Positions 11,939 through 23,890 of a stretch of DNA of 64,000 bases are shown one piece after another. Each line of letters begins with the position of its first letter. The stretch's first letter is position 1. This stretch comes from Locusta migratoria. Its lineage: Eukaryota; Arthropoda; Insecta; Orthoptera; Acrididae. The stretch covers positions 211,346,333-211,410,332 of the forward strand of contig CM048755.1 of the NCBI GenBank assembly GCA_026315105.1, in the 5' to 3' direction. The position numbers and the translations under genes are program-made. The notes below the pieces were generated by a model. It made no database searches and was not told the origin of the DNA. It worked only from the letters and a program-made list of their open reading frames with translations.

Positions 11939-12060
11939 GACCGAGCGAGGTGGTAGAGTGGCAACACACTGGACTCGTATTCGGAAGGGTAGTGTTCAAA
12001 TCCAACTCTGACCATCCTGAATGAGGTTTTCTGTGATTTCCCTAAATAACTGGCACTATG
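11939..12060 (+). repeat. tRNA-derived SINE, family with gaccgagcgaggtgg head
   Basis: The head reads gaccgagcgaggtggtagag (A-box-like) with a B box gtgttcaaatcc about 40 bp later, and the body continues aggttttctgtgatttccct. This is the organisation of an insect tRNA-derived SINE. The copy is degenerate: two B-box positions differ from ggttcaaatcc. No clear target duplication was seen. Confidence 0.7.
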
Positions 12061-12509
12061 TAAGTATGTGGGGGGTGGGGGGGGGGGAGGAGGAGAGCAT
12101 GCCCTTCTGCTAGTGAAAGATTAACAATCTGAAAGCACGCAAGTGTTTTCATTCTGCTCTGTATTCCTGTTGATGATTCAGTGTCTCTACTTTATGGTGA
12201 GTGGCCTCTTTACTCTGCAGTACAGTAACAGTCTTTTTTCTAACCTGAACTTCCAACATAATTTAGATTTAAGCTAATTTGGTATAAATTGCAATTATTC
12301 TTCATTAAATTTTAGATTTGTGCTCAAACCACAAATAATACTCATCGAGTGAAATCATTTTTAGTACGCATCCAGGAATGATATCACCAAAAATATTAGT
12401 ATGTTACTAAAATTATTAATTCTACATCAGTCAATTTTGCAACCCCTCAGAAACGCCAAAAATTCATCACCTACAATACCACCTCAGTGAGAAAGAGAGA
12501 AATTCAAAC

Positions 12510-12746
12510 CTGTTCATAAAATGATAAGTGGTTCTCTTCAACAATGTGACTGTAATCAAATTCATGAGCTGAATCCATATGTTCTAAGGCCTCTTCAAAT
12601 GATGCACTTATTTGATTGCAAAACAGACACGTGACAGTGCCAGTTGCATCAAACGGCATTCCAGAAGCCATCATTTCAGTTTCACCTTTTGCTTCTTCTT
12701 CGTCACTATCACTATCACTGCAACTGTCAGAGGAATCTTTTTCTGC
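12510..12746 (-). CDS. ZNF277: ZNF277-like zinc-finger protein, internal coding exon (last one visible)
   Basis: This 237-nt exon of 79 codons has phase 0 at both ends. It starts AEKDSSDSCSDSDSDEEEAK, an acidic serine-rich linker, and then encodes a finger (CLFCNQISASFEEALEHM, then AHEFD) and ends HLSFYEQ. The acidic linker followed by a C2H2 finger ending in HEFD and then FY.Q is the ZNF277 order. The acceptor is atgttacag/gcag (exon begins 12746) and the donor is gaacag/gtttga (exon ends 12510). The short intron to the previous exon is 12747-12862. In ZNF277 a further C-terminal part with one more finger follows. I could not find it between 1 and 12509, so it probably lies left of the window. 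Confidence 0.9.
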
Positions 12747-12862
12747 CTGTAACATAAGAATGATGAATAGATAACAATTTTTTTTTTTATTTTGTACATC
12801 AGTAAAGCAGATAAATTTCACATAGTATTATCAGTAATCAAACCCACAAATACTGTAGTCAC

Positions 12863-13025
12863 CTGAATGTCTCGCCAATCCCTGCCAAGTTCCAAATAAT
12901 TTACAACATAAAATCTGTCATAAGACTTATTGTCTGGGTTTATGCTTTTGTGTTGCTTTTTGCGCATATGCTCCTTTAATACTTCACGATTTTTAAAATA
13001 CTTCTCACAATACAAGCACTGCAGC
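12863..13025 (-). CDS. ZNF277: ZNF277-like zinc-finger protein, internal coding exon (middle of three)
   Basis: This 163-nt exon encodes LQCLYCEKYFKNREVLKEHM and continues RKKQHKSINP, YDRFYVVNYLELG. It carries a complete C2H2 finger (C-x2-C-x12-H-x5-H) and the very conserved YDRFYV.NYLELG stretch typical of ZNF277. The acceptor is cttacag/gctgc (exon begins 13025) and the donor is attcag/gtgac (exon ends 12863). It receives one base for a split codon from the exon at 36041-36243 and ends on a codon boundary, which the next exon (start 12746) also uses. The intervening intron of about 23 kb is filled with transposons. No frameshift or stop is seen, so the gene looks functional. Confidence 0.92.
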
Positions 13026-13148
13026 CTGTAAGAAGAGAAATTTCATTTAAAATCTGGAGTGCAATGTTTCTTAAAATTCATTATGTCTATAATAAGTTTG
13101 GGCCTTAGGAAGAGGAAGGCGGGAATATGCTCAAACTTCAGTATAATA

Positions 13149-14390
13149 CACTCCTGGCCATGAAAATTGCTACACCATGAAGATGACGTGCTACAGACGC
13201 AAAATTTAGCCGACAGGAAGAAGATGCTGTGATATGCAAATTATTAGCTTTTCAGAGCATTAACACAATGTTAGCGCAAGTGGAGATACCTACAATGTGC
13301 TGAGATGACGAAGGCTTCCAACCGATTCATACACAAACAGCAGTTGACTGGCATTGCCTGGTGAAACGTAGTGATGCTTCGTGTGAGGAGAAATGCGTAC
13401 CATCACATTTTCAACTTTGATAAAGGTAGGATTGTAGCCTATTGCGATTGCGGTTTATCGTATCGCGACATTGCTGCTCGTGTTGCTCGTGATTCAATGA
13501 CTGTTAGCAGAATATGGAATAGGTGGGTTCAGGAGGGCAATACGGAACACCGTGCTGGATCTCAAGGGCCTTGTATCATTAGCAGTCGAGATGACAGGCA
13601 TCTTATCCTCATGGCTGTAACAGATTGTGCAGCCAAGTCTTGATCCCTGAGTCAACAGATGGGGACATTTGAAAGACAACAACCATCTGCACGAACAGTT
13701 TGACGACATTTGCAGCAGCATGGAATATCAGTTCAGACACCATTGCTGCGGTTACCCTTGACGCTGCATCACAGACAGGAGTGCCTACAATGTGTATCAC
13801 CCGGCGTGACGGTATGGGGTGCCACTGGTTACACATCTCAGACACCCCTTGTTCACATCAATGACACTTTGAACAGTGGCCATTACATTTCAGATGTGTT
13901 ACGACCCGTGGCTCTACCCTTCATTCGATCCCTGTGAAACCCTACGTCTCAGCAGGATAATGCATGACCGCATGTTGCAGGTCCTGTACGGGCCTTTCTG
14001 GATACAGAAAATGTTCGACTGCTGCCCTGGCCGGCACATTCTCCAGATCTCTCACCAATTGAAAACATGCGGTCAATGGTGGCCGAGCAACTGGCTCGTC
14101 ACAATATGCCAGTCACTACTCTTGATAAACTGTGGTATCGTGTTGAAGCTGCATGGGCATCTGTACTTGTACACGCCATCCAAGCTCTGTTTGACTCAAT
14201 GCCCAGGCGTATCAAGGCTGTCATTATGGCCTGAGGTGGTTGTTCTAGGTACTGATTTATCAGGATCTATGCACCCAAATTGCGTGAAAATGTAATCACA
14301 TGTCAATTCTAGTATAATATAATTGTCCAATGAACACCCGTTTATCACCTGCATTTCTTCTTGGTGTAGCAATTTTAATGTCAAGTAGTG
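13149..14390 (+). mobile_element. Tc1-type DNA transposon with both inverted repeats
   Basis: The left TIR is cactcctggccatgaaaatt, continuing gctacacca. The right TIR, read inward, begins cactacttgacattaaaatt and continues with the same gctacacca. Most of the 29 positions agree. TA flanks both ends (13147-13148 and 14391-14392). The 1242-bp interior encodes a degenerate Tc1 transposase: FDKGRIVAYCDCGLSYRDIA, VSRIWNRWVQEGNTEHRAGS, LPLTLHHRQECLQ, SPGVTVWGATGYTS, VALPFI, and LLPWP...SPDLSPIE-like sequence before the C-terminus. Several frames are needed and an internal deletion removes part of the catalytic domain. Confidence 0.88.
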
Positions 14391-14579
14391 TATGACCAGT
14401 AAAATGTAAATGTAACATGATCAAAAAAACAAAATTGATGCAACTACCAGGAAACATACCTGGAACAGACATACCATAAGAATCAACCATACTCAAACTC
14501 ATCACTGAACAAAATTACTTCACATTCAATAACAAATTTTACTCTCAACAGAAGGGATATCCGTACGGCAGTTATCAGA

Positions 14580-16763
14580 AGGGAGGCAAACCCTTGTAGT
14601 AGACATCTCTGCCACTAGGAGGTGCCACAAAACTGTTCACTTTACGAAACAAGGGTTTGTGTCAGTTGACTGCGAGACATCAGGGCGAGCGCAACATGTC
14701 AAGCAGTAGGCCTTTGAGTGACGCCGAGATTCGCCGCATTCTTGATGAGTCAGAAGATGATCCGAGTGATGTTTTTGATGGCGATGATACGGATGATGAT
14801 CCAACTTATGCTAAATCAGGATCAGGTAATATAATTGCTGTAATTTTTTATATTGTTCACATATATTTTCGTTATAAGTTGTCATATGAAATAATTGATT
14901 GTGACATCTCCTTTTATTATTAGTTCACATCTACGATAAATCTGGCTGATATCCATTCAACATATACATATTATTTCAGAATCCGACACTGGCAGTGAAA
15001 GTACGATGCCAGTTGCTGCTGCAGGGCCCTAGAAATTCTGTAGTGTTCTCAGCCCTCAAGTAGAAGTGGGAGAAAGCGTGTTAGACAGTCAGTGGTGGGA
15101 AATGAGGAATGGGATGAAAGAGGCGATGCCCCAGGTACTATCCAAATTTATACTGGTGCACGTGGCAATATAATCTCCGAAACAGGTTTGAAGAGTGACA
15201 GTCCTATCGCCAAATTTTTCTATTATTTTGTCGATAATGAGGTAATTGCTCACATGAAAGAGCAAACAAATTTATATGCCAGGCAACAAATAATGAGAAA
15301 GAGACGTCTGAATCAATTAGCTCCAAGTAGTAGGCTAGCATCATGGAAAACAGTTGAATGACAACAATCAAATGAAAGCTAAAGGTGAGCCAGGGTTTGA
15401 CCCATTGTTCAAAGTGCGACCATTGTATGACAAGATACGACAGCGATGCAAAAATGGATATCACCCGAGTGGTGATACATGCCACAAAAACCACATCGCT
15501 ATGGCATAAAACTATATATGCTCTCAGAAGGACAGTCAGGTTACATTTGGAACTTTGAAGTTTTCTCAGGGTTGGACAACGTTGTGAACAATTTGGTGTT
15601 CAGACTGTTAGATAATTTAGCAGGCAAGGGTCGCACATTGTACACTGATCGATATTACACAAGTGTGGCACTGGCAACAGCTCTTGAAGGCAAATGTACA
15701 GGTCTTGTTGGCACTGGAAATAAAAACAGGAGAGGAATGCCAGCTGCTTTGTCTTGGGCTTCTCTCCAACAAAATGATATTTTCCGCCGTAAGGGAAACA
15801 TTTTAGTCCTAAGATGGAAGGTCAAAAGAGATGTTTACATGCTAAGCACAAGACATAGGGCTGATATGACATCCTATAGAGACAGAAGAGGAAGAGAGAG
15901 AGAAAAAAAAAAACCAACAGCAGTGATTGACTACAATAAGAATAAATTTGGTGTCGACCTCAGTGACCAGAGAATGTCTTATGGGATATTTGATCATTGT
16001 TCAGTCAAGTGGTGGAGAAAGCTATCATTCCACATTATCTTAATGGCAATTTCAAATGCATGTGTTCTGTACACTCAGGTGACAAAGAAAAACATTTCTA
16101 CCAGCCAGTTTATTATTGCGGTATGCAAAGACTTGTCATCACCACGTGCCGCCGACTTTCAGCCTGGTACAAGTGGTGCTGCGCTTTCACGAATGGATGG
16201 AACACATTTCCTGGAAAGAATACCCATTCCACCAGGGAAGAAGAAGGCACAAAAGACTTTAAGAGTGTGCTCAGAGAGGGGCAAGAAAGAAGCGGAAGTC
16301 GCCAGAAGGAAGGATACTTCATTCCAGTGTGCAGTATGCAAAGTAGGGGTTGTGTGTCCAGCCCTGCTTCCAGCTATACCACTCGAAAAGGAACTATTTG
16401 CACTAAAAGCCGTTTGCTGATGTTTAATATTCATGATATCTGCATGTAATCACAAACATTGCCATGTTTATTAATAAATAGTTTATAATACGAAAAAACA
16501 ATTTTTTACCTACGCGAAAACAGCGTTTCTTGTTTTGATTGTTGTGATGAAGGTTTACAAAGCAGGGAAATGTACAGGGCAAGTATTGAAGAGGAAATAA
16601 TAAGGTTTATTCCTGACAAAGAAAAATATATTAATGATTATTCCTGAATCTGTACCAACAGGACGAAATACTATAAAAATGGCAGGCACTGGGGGAAGGA
16701 GACTAAGAAAATGGGCTGGCACTAGGGGAAGTCGGTTCACATATATGGCTGGGACTCAAAGTG
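14580..16763 (+). mobile_element. piggyBac element 2, internally deleted, 3' TTAA
   Basis: The 3' end gactcaaagtg abuts TTAA at 16764-16767. Three related subterminal blocks (ggcaggcactgggggaagg, ggctggcactaggggaag, ggctgggactc) precede it, a piggyBac-like arrangement. The 5' end was not located; related sequence (tctgccactaggaggtgcc) occurs at 14610-14630. The element holds a transposase gene with an acidic N-terminus at 14697-14820 and a well-preserved C-terminal half. Confidence 0.75.
14697..16420 (+). pseudogene. piggyBac transposase of element 2, first half deleted
   Basis: The N-terminus MSSSRPLSDAEIRRILDESE followed by an Asp-rich tail is typical of piggyBac. A stretch of intermediate sequence (15092-15361) is partly deleted, so the region with the first catalytic Asp is not visible. 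From 15479 an open frame of 313 codons runs PQKPHRYGIKLYMLSEGQ, YIWNFEVFSG, LYTDRYYTS (second Asp), VIDYNKNKFGVDLSDQRM (third Asp block), WWRKLSFHIILMAISNA and a C-terminal cysteine cluster (FQCAVCKVGVVC). It is better preserved than element 1, and the two proteins are clearly different subfamilies. Confidence 0.8.
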
Positions 16764-16767
16764 TTAA

Positions 16768-17023
16768 TCATCCCATAACCCAGAAGGAAGCAAGTTTCAG
16801 ATTTCTTCTACACCAACAAAATGGAACACTGATGACAAAATACAGCTACACAGAACTGAATACGAGAAAACAAACTGCACAAGAAAATGGGTATGATACA
16901 AGAATAGACAGACTGCACAGTAAATTACAAAAGAAACACTGCTCACAACAAACCAACAGACAGTAACAAAATCACACACACTGAACGTAGCACAGAACCA
17001 ATAATGTGCGCGCGCGCTCGCGC

Positions 17024-17079
<56 letters not shown>

Positions 17080-17232
17080 GAGGTCAGCGGTATATTGTAA
17101 ACAGGAAACACGACACAACCCGATCGTAATTTGTAAAGGACGTTTCAACAAAATCAACAACACACCGTTCGCAGGCAATGTTTGCTACCCCGTGTTCTCT
17201 TCCGTTCCCTCTGGTATAAATGAATCAACCCA
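16768..17232. other. Non-coding stretch with an alternating-purine microsatellite
   Basis: It contains tgcgcgcgcgctcgcgc at 17007-17023 followed by (AC)n at 17026-17072. No coding signal apart from low-complexity frames. Confidence 0.7.
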
Positions 17233-18751
17233 CTTACAAGTAGTGATGGGACCAATCGAATGAAAACAATCAATTCATTCGGTTGTTGGAAAAAAATCGA
17301 TCATTCGGTTGTAGTTTCTCCTATCGGTTGAATTATTCATTCATTCTTCTGAGTGAAACCAGTCGGTAGGACCACCCGAATGAAACAACCGATTCAGTCG
17401 CTTGGACTATTCATTCGTTCTTTTGAGTGAAACCAGTCGATGGGACCAACCAAATGAAAAAATTGACACAGTATGTTGGCCCTTCATTAGTTCTTTTGAG
17501 TGAAACCAGTCAGTGGGAGCAACCGAATGAAAGAGTCAGTCAGTCGTAGTTTCACTATGTTGAATTAATATTCATTTTTTTTTTCCGAATGAAAGTAGTC
17601 TGTGGGAACAACCGAATGAAAACATGCGACACTTTTGCAGTTTTGTACATTGACTGAATTACTCATTCTTTCTTTTCAAGTGAAAAGAGGCACTGAGTTT
17701 TTCTGTCGGTTGAACCATGTAATCATTATCCCAACTGTAACGACTCATTAGTGTTTTTGCTTACAGAGCTATCCATTTATTTCTATGAATGAAACTGACA
17801 TGCACATCAGCAGTGCTACATTATACCGCCACGTAAAAGGGATACGCCAAAGTTAAAATGCGAATTACAATGTTCATTTAATTATGTACTGAATGAAGTA
17901 ACTTTTCGTTTTATAATACATAGTAACAGTGATTCATATTTTGTTTTAAATTAAATTGTTCGAGGTGCCATCAACGAGTAACTAATTACATGTCATATCA
18001 CTGGAGCAGGCCTGGGATCACTTTCATTGCCCACCACAGACCTCAAAAACGCCGATCATCTGGGCCCGATCAGCTTACTTTCACAGACACCCACAGTCTG
18101 TAGAAGATAAGTGGCCAATGACCATGAAGTACCGCGGGGAGCGGGGACACGAGAGGGGGTGCTGCCTCGCTTGCGTTTTCACTGCTGACAGCACCAGCAG
18201 GCGCGCACCAAACTCCACACAACAGTGTCTGGCGGGCGGGGCGGGGCGTGCCATCGCTGATTGTTGTCGGTTTCTTACTGTCTCAATAAAGAAGCGTGGA
18301 AACTACAGGGTGTTCCAAAATGATCTCTACAAGTTTAATTTCGCATACTGTATCTCCGAAGTGGGAACAGGTACAAAAGTGCGGTTTGCGGCTTATTGTT
18401 CATACATATCTAAGGTACTAGTAGGACAGAGTTAAAATACTTAACTTTGAGCATATTTGATAGATCCAAATTCGAAGATCACTAAAACATTAGGTATTGT
18501 AAAAAAACGTTTATTAAAGTATTTTGTATAAAAATATTTCTTATAAAAATATTTTTGTTAATTCCATCTAATTTGAAGGAGTACGAGAAGACATACAACA
18601 TTTATCAGTGCTGTAAATTTTCTTCAGCGCGTCTGTATTTGTCAACAGTGTATGAAAACATTCATCTCAAGTTTCATAATTATTCACTCTTGTCACAGAT
18701 ATGTCTGTGGTTGTCATTAAAACGGTTTGGAGGTTTATTCCATCCTTCTGC

Positions 18752-19100
18752 CGTGTACCATACAAAATTTAGATGAACAGTGAACTGCCACTTGTTTTGA
18801 AAGTCAAGTGTGCAAAATTTCATCAAGATCAGAATAAAACACTATATTGGCGTCGAAGTCTGGAATATCTTCTTTCATGCATCGAACTAAAGTAGATGTA
18901 GACCGTGATCATTCTCTTTCTTTGAAGGTGAAGAGTGAAATATATCATTAAAATTCGAATACAAACGGAATTTGTCGAAGTTAGTATGTAAAGTACCCTC
19001 CGCCATGCACCGAATGAAATTTGATGTAGACAGTGACGTTCCTCTTGCTTTGAAAGTACAGTGTGCAAAATTTCATCAAGATTGGAACAAAACTGCAGAT
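18752..19100 (+). repeat. Tandem repeat, period about 127 bp, three diverged copies
   Basis: Related blocks begin near 18752, 18880 and 19006. Each has a 'ccat.caccgaa.gaaatt..atgtagac.gtga' segment followed by 'cttg.tttgaaagt..agtgtgcaaaatttcatcaag'. The copies are diverged but keep the spacing. They lie inside the hAT-like element. Confidence 0.7.
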
Positions 19101-19108
19101 TTGCATGC

Positions 19109-19109
<1 letters not shown>

Positions 19110-19153
<44 letters not shown>
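19110..19153. repeat. (AC)n microsatellite
   Basis: About 22 uninterrupted CA units inside the hAT-like element. Confidence 0.95.
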
Positions 19154-19156
<3 letters not shown>

Positions 19157-19799
19157 CACACTGCTATATTTTTAAGATTTGTCTCCAAGAATGTTTCATG
19201 CTGAATCACGGATCATTTATACCCGACAAGGCAGAAGGAGTATGCAAATAAAGTCACACAAAGTCGATGAATTAATAAAAACGTCCATATAACTGCAAAA
19301 ACCGACAAAGACTTTTTCCAGTCGGTTGTATCGCGTCAAGTGAAACCACTCAATGCCGAGAACATTCATATAAAGGACAGACTTGTTTCATTCGGTGCTC
19401 GCGCATTGACTGAAACCACTCAAATCCACTGAATGAGTGAAAACATTCATATAGCAGCTGCAACGGACAGAGACTGGTTTCATTCGATTATTTCGCATCG
19501 ACTGAAAGCACTCATACCCCGCCAGTGAGTGAAAACATTCATATGGCCACAGAGACTATTTTCATTCGGTTGTTTCATTCGACTGAAAAAACTGAACGAA
19601 AAAACAACCGATTGACCAATCGGTTGTTATAAACAGTCGGTTATCCCATCACTACATACAAGCGAATGGTGTTATAAGCTGTTCTTCGCACAGCAAAAAT
19701 GCGTAACTTCAAAATTTTTTTTTTAAAATACTTGCAGTGCCTCTTAGCAGCTAAAATTTTGGGAGTGCATTTCTTTCGTTTTCTTATTTCTGTGCAAAA

Positions 19800-20700
19800 A
19801 ATTTCACGGTATGTTTCGACATGTCTTATTGGACTGTTCCCTTGTTAGAGCGAGGCACCATGGGTCTACCATAAAAGTGAAAAAGTCATTCTCATTGCCC
19901 TCTAATATGGTGGCCAGTGAAATTGCACACCTGTCTAACATGGACAGTATGCAGTTATCAGGTCTTGAGGGATATTTTGCCATTCTTCCACGAGTGTAAT
20001 ATCCAGTTCTGCAACCATTGTGGAATGTGCTGGTCTGGCTGCAATGCATTGCCAAGTGAATCCCAGACATAATCAGGTTTACATCTGGTGAACAAGTGGC
20101 CACTCCAGTCATTCAATCTCCCTCAGCTTCAAGCAAGTTGTCCATCAGTGTGACTCTGTGGGGATGAGCATTGTTGTCCACAAGAAGAAACCCTGTCTCC
20201 TATGGCACCAGCATAGGGCACAACAAAAGGTTGAAGGAACTCATCTCTATACCTCTGAGCAGTCAAAGTGCCATTCTGAATGACAGAGGTTTGTACGTCA
20301 GCGAATACCGACTCCTGCCCACACCATTTGTCTACCACCATGATAAGCAGGCTTGTTCAGAGTTCCACATTCTCTCCAATGATTGACCAGATAAACACAA
20401 AATATTGACTTACCTATGAACAGAACCCGGTGCCTTTCATTATGAATCCAATCCTGATGTTCCTGCACACAGTTTTTGTAGGCTAAACGGTGTTGTGATA
20501 TTAATGGGATACAACATAGGCCAACATGCATAGAGGTCACATTCCTGAAGGTGATTCTGTACTGTTTTTGTTGATATTGCACATCCTCTTGCTGCCTGGA
20601 GGGTGCGTAACAGCTGAGTTACATTCAGCCTCCTGTCTTGACAGGCTGTTAACAGGAGGTAATAGTCATCTCTTGCCGATGTTTCCCATAAACTATCTTG
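19800..20700 (-). pseudogene. Tc1/mariner transposase remnant
   Basis: The minus strand reads QEHQDWIHNERHRVLFIGKS, CVYLVNHWRECGTLNKPAYH, GGRQMVWAGVGIR, then after a frameshift IQNGTLTAQRYRDEFLQPFV and PSRPDNCILSMLDRCAISL. This is the catalytic region of a Tc1-type transposase (W..V.FtDES-like, 'g.vMVWAgI', 'gtltaqrYrdeil.p'). The first catalytic Asp-Glu block reads IGKS and is lost. It is pseudogenised by frameshifts. Terminal repeats were not located. Confidence 0.65.
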
Positions 20701-20762
20701 GCCTTGCCTTCTTTTAACAGTTCCTGTTGTCTGAATGACACCCAGGCTCTAGAAATTATTTA

Positions 20763-20990
20763 ATTATTTATTGGTTGGTTTTTTGGGATAGAGGGACCAA
20801 ACTGCTAAGGTTATCGGTCCCCTGATGGGGAGGGGAAGGAGTGAGGATAGGGAAGGAAGGGAAGGGAAAGGAAAGAAAGGGAAGGGAGGAAAAAAGGAAG
20901 AAAAAGAACTGTGAGCCTCCTGGGGGGTATCATTTATTGTGTAAGCACACATGCAGCCTTTACCAACCATTTTTTCCTGCAATGCTGGAA
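20763..20990 (-). repeat. LINE 3'-end fragment (I-type family A)
   Basis: The plus strand reads ttgggatagagggaccaaac followed by tgctaaggttatcggtcccc. The same 'gaccaaactg..aggtcatcggtccc' word appears at 21350-21380 next to the long family A copy. It is a short 3' fragment, followed by a purine-rich ggaag/ggaaa tract at 20826-20910. Confidence 0.55.
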
Positions 20991-21330
20991 GGAACTTTTT
21001 CTGAAAAACACCTCAGTAGGTTGCACGTGTCACCATTGTGCTTTTTGAAGCACGAAAATTAAGGACTATGTCATCATTGTCTCGGGACATGGCCACCACC
21101 ATTTTTTCAGCACTGGGCACTTACCCAGAATTTTCTTTTTGTGGCATTGAGTGTGTGTGACTTCATTGCGCTGACTGGCACCATTTCAGGATTCAATAAA
21201 TAAATAAATAAATAAATAAATGGTATCCGTGTCTATCCATTGTCACAATGGATTGCCTATCCATTGGCATAATGGATAGAAACCGTCCCATTCATGACGT
21301 CGTCATTGCCTGAAAATATGCTGCTGCTGT
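20991..21330. other. Non-coding stretch with (AAAT)n
   Basis: A tetranucleotide run at about 21196-21220 and 'ccattg/caatgg' inverted words at 21235-21275. No genes recognised. Confidence 0.5.
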
Positions 21331-21450
21331 TGAAGTGTTTAAAGGAGGCTAAACTGCAGGGTTATCAGTCCCCTGTACCAAGCTAAGCTGAACAATTTAA
21401 AATCATGCACATGACACCCAGTAACGGGATGTATGGAGAGACAGTGAATG

Positions 21451-21484
<34 letters not shown>

Positions 21485-23366
21485 CACAAGAAAAGGAAAC
21501 ACTAAAGGAGTAGACTAAATAGTCAATGGAGCTAAAACATCACAGGAGAATGTTATGGCTGGCTGATCATGAGGATAATTAAGGATGAGCCGGCCACTCT
21601 GCACACACTAAAAATCTCCATTGAGAAACAAGACGTAAAGCATAAAAGTGAAAACTGATTAAAAGTTCTGGAGGGGTTGGGGCCTGAAAGACCAGGTGAA
21701 GGTACCTACCTATAAATGGAATGATAAAAAAATCCAGCAGCGAGAATAAAACCTATAACATGGTCAGCTATAGAGACATCGTCAGCTAAAACTAGACGAA
21801 ATACAGTAGCCAGGTTGAAAGACTGACACAAGGCGGCTAAATGAGGACAGTCCAACAGCATGTGGACCACTGTTGGCAGAGTGCCACAATAGAAATCAAC
21901 ATAAAAGGTGGCCATGTGTTAACCACGTATGGACAATACGCAGTCTGCAGAGAACAACAGATTTCCTATGAAAGGCCCGCAGTGAGGACCCCACATGTTC
22001 ATAGAGGAGACTACACGGAGCTTATTCGGCACAATCCAGTCAGCCCATTCCGAATTCTAAAACCCAAGGATCTTGCAGGTCAATTCCGGTTGGAGATCCC
22101 TGTCTTGGAGATCAATCTCAGGGGCTGTGATGTGGTGCCTGCTTGGCCAGGCAGTCGACATATCCATTCCTCGGAATGCCTATGTGGCCTCGGGTTCAAA
22201 TAAAAACCAGTGAACAGCCTGACTAGCTGAGGGTGAAGATGGCATGTTGAACTGACCACAGCAAATGGTGCTTGGAAAGAAACTGGCCAAGGGCTGCAAG
22301 CCACTCAGGGAGCACTTCCCGGGGCAGACTCGGAAATGTTGAAGAGCATGAGAAATAGTCACCAGTTCAGCTGTAAAAATGCTACTTCTACAGGGCAAGG
22401 AATGCTGCTCAACATGGTCACCATGAACATAATCATACCCAGTACAGTCATCTACCATGGAACCATTTGTGTATTCAACTTCGGCACCACAGAATGAATC
22501 AATCAGTGCCCAGAATTAGTGACAGAGGTTCAATGGTGAAATATAGGCTTTCAAATCACAGGCCAATTCTAACCGAAGCTGCAGGTGAGGAATGGACCAA
22601 GTTGGCGTATGGGAAGGGTAGTAAAAAAATGGAAAGGGACTCAATTGACGAAAGAAGGAAAGTAACACGAACTGCAATCAGAAAACCCAACCTTGGCTGT
22701 CAACATGGGGGAGGGAGGGCAGCAGCTGGAAAGAGAAGACAAGGCTTAGGTGGTAAGATAAGGCATGAACACGGAAAACATAGGAGGCAAGCAGCCGTTG
22801 CCAGTGGAACCAAAGGGGGAGGCATCTCTCCTTCGACTAGGAGGCTTGTCACAGGACTCGTGCAAAAAGCCCCTCTTGCCGAAAGGACACCAATATGTAG
22901 GATTGGGTCCAGGACCTGCAGTGCTGAAGGTGCTGCTGAGTCATACACTATGCTCCTGTAGTCCACACGTGATTGTATGAGGGCCTTGAAGAGCTGCTGG
23001 AGTGTTGGATGTGAGGCTCCCCAAATAGTGTGACTGAGCCAGCAGAGAATATTTAGATGTTGGCTGCATGTTTGTCTCAGCTGACAAAACTCATAAAGGG
23101 TGGTGGAAAAGAAAATTCTGTTTAAAGATTGGAAGTGGGCCCTGTAAACCCCAGTCATACAGTGTAGTCAGTATATGGTGGCACCAGGATATCATACATC
23201 TTCCAGAGATCGAAAAAGACAGCAACAAGATGTTCATGGCGGGTAAAAGTTGCACAAATAGCCGACTCCAATGACAAGATTGTCAATAACAGAGTGGCCC
23301 TGATGAAAGCAACACCTTCTGAAGAAAAGGCCTGTGCACTGCCGTGCCACGTCACGCAGAGTAGGT

Positions 23367-23453
23367 CGCGATCATGTAGCTCACTGGCTGGCCGATACGA
23401 GGCGGTGGGCTGTGCCCCATCGGCCAGCCAGTGAACTACGCGATTATGACCTA
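23367..23453. repeat. Long imperfect hairpin in LINE A
   Basis: The stem arms are agtaggtcgcgatcatgtag continuing ctcactggctggccgat, and its near-inverse starting atcggccagccagtgaacta and ending gacctact. The innermost 14 bp pair perfectly around a 22-bp loop. It sits exactly at the left boundary of the nested LINE B fragment. Confidence 0.85.
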
Positions 23454-23890
23454 CTCCTTTTTTTCTAATTGTGGTTTTAGGGTGCACAACTGCTGAGGTC
23501 ATTAGCACCCAACACTGCCCATAGTAAAATCGAACCGGGGTTAGAACTTAAATGGTTTTCGCCATATTTGCACAATGTATAAATAGTAAAACTCTGTCAG
23601 CAGAATGCGGATCATCAGCTGAAATATCAAACATTTCAAATGGTAAACACAGATCATGACGAAGACGATAAAAAAATGGACATTGCACTAAAAGGTGGTA
23701 CACAGTAAAAGGTTCATCACAGTGCTCACATAAGGGAGCAGGATCACCACGAAGTAAATACTGGTGGCTCTAACGGCAGTGGCCAATAAGAAGCCGGACC
23801 AGGACACTCTCCTATTGACGAGAGGGTCGAGATGACGTTGACTAAAGATCAGGCACAGGTTTAATGGCCCGCAATTTGTTCCCTGACAGG
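23454..23890 (-). mobile_element. 3' fragment of I-type LINE family B nested in LINE A
   Basis: A T-rich start (cctttttttct) is followed by gtgcacaactgctgaggtca, the same 3'-UTR word seen at 39133-39160. Minus-strand coding then gives CEHCDEPFTVYHLLVQCPFF, the C-terminal zinc-binding-like end of ORF2. The words gacctactc on both sides (23445-23453 and 23887-23895) look like a target duplication. Confidence 0.65.

Larger units (their letters stand above)
17241..19654. mobile_element. Non-autonomous hAT-like element, 2.4 kb, with subterminal repeats
   Basis: The ends are tagtgatggga (17241) and its inverse tcccatcacta (ends 19654). Flanking octamers are cttacaag (17233-17240) and catacaag (19655-19662), 7 of 8 identical, the duplication length of hAT elements. 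Both ends are filled with repeated words: about a dozen copies of cgaatgaaa / tttcattcg or slight variants in 17250-17680 and 19320-19640, plus 'gtgaaaccagtc' and 'gagtgaaaacattcatat'. No transposase is encoded. The interior has a GC-rich block (18130-18260), a three-copy tandem repeat and an (AC)n tract. Confidence 0.75.

Noticed and set aside
11613..11940. Candidate for the missing last ZNF277 exon on the minus strand
   Set aside because: No finger cysteines/histidines and no conserved C-terminal motif; not supported.
17006..17263. Open frames rich in Thr-His or Val-Cys repeats across CA microsatellites (also at 19.1, 50.8 kb)
   Set aside because: They are translations of (AC)n tracts, not proteins.
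22467..22961. 164-codon plus-strand open frame
   Set aside because: Opposite strand of LINE A ORF2; composition and position show it is an antisense shadow.
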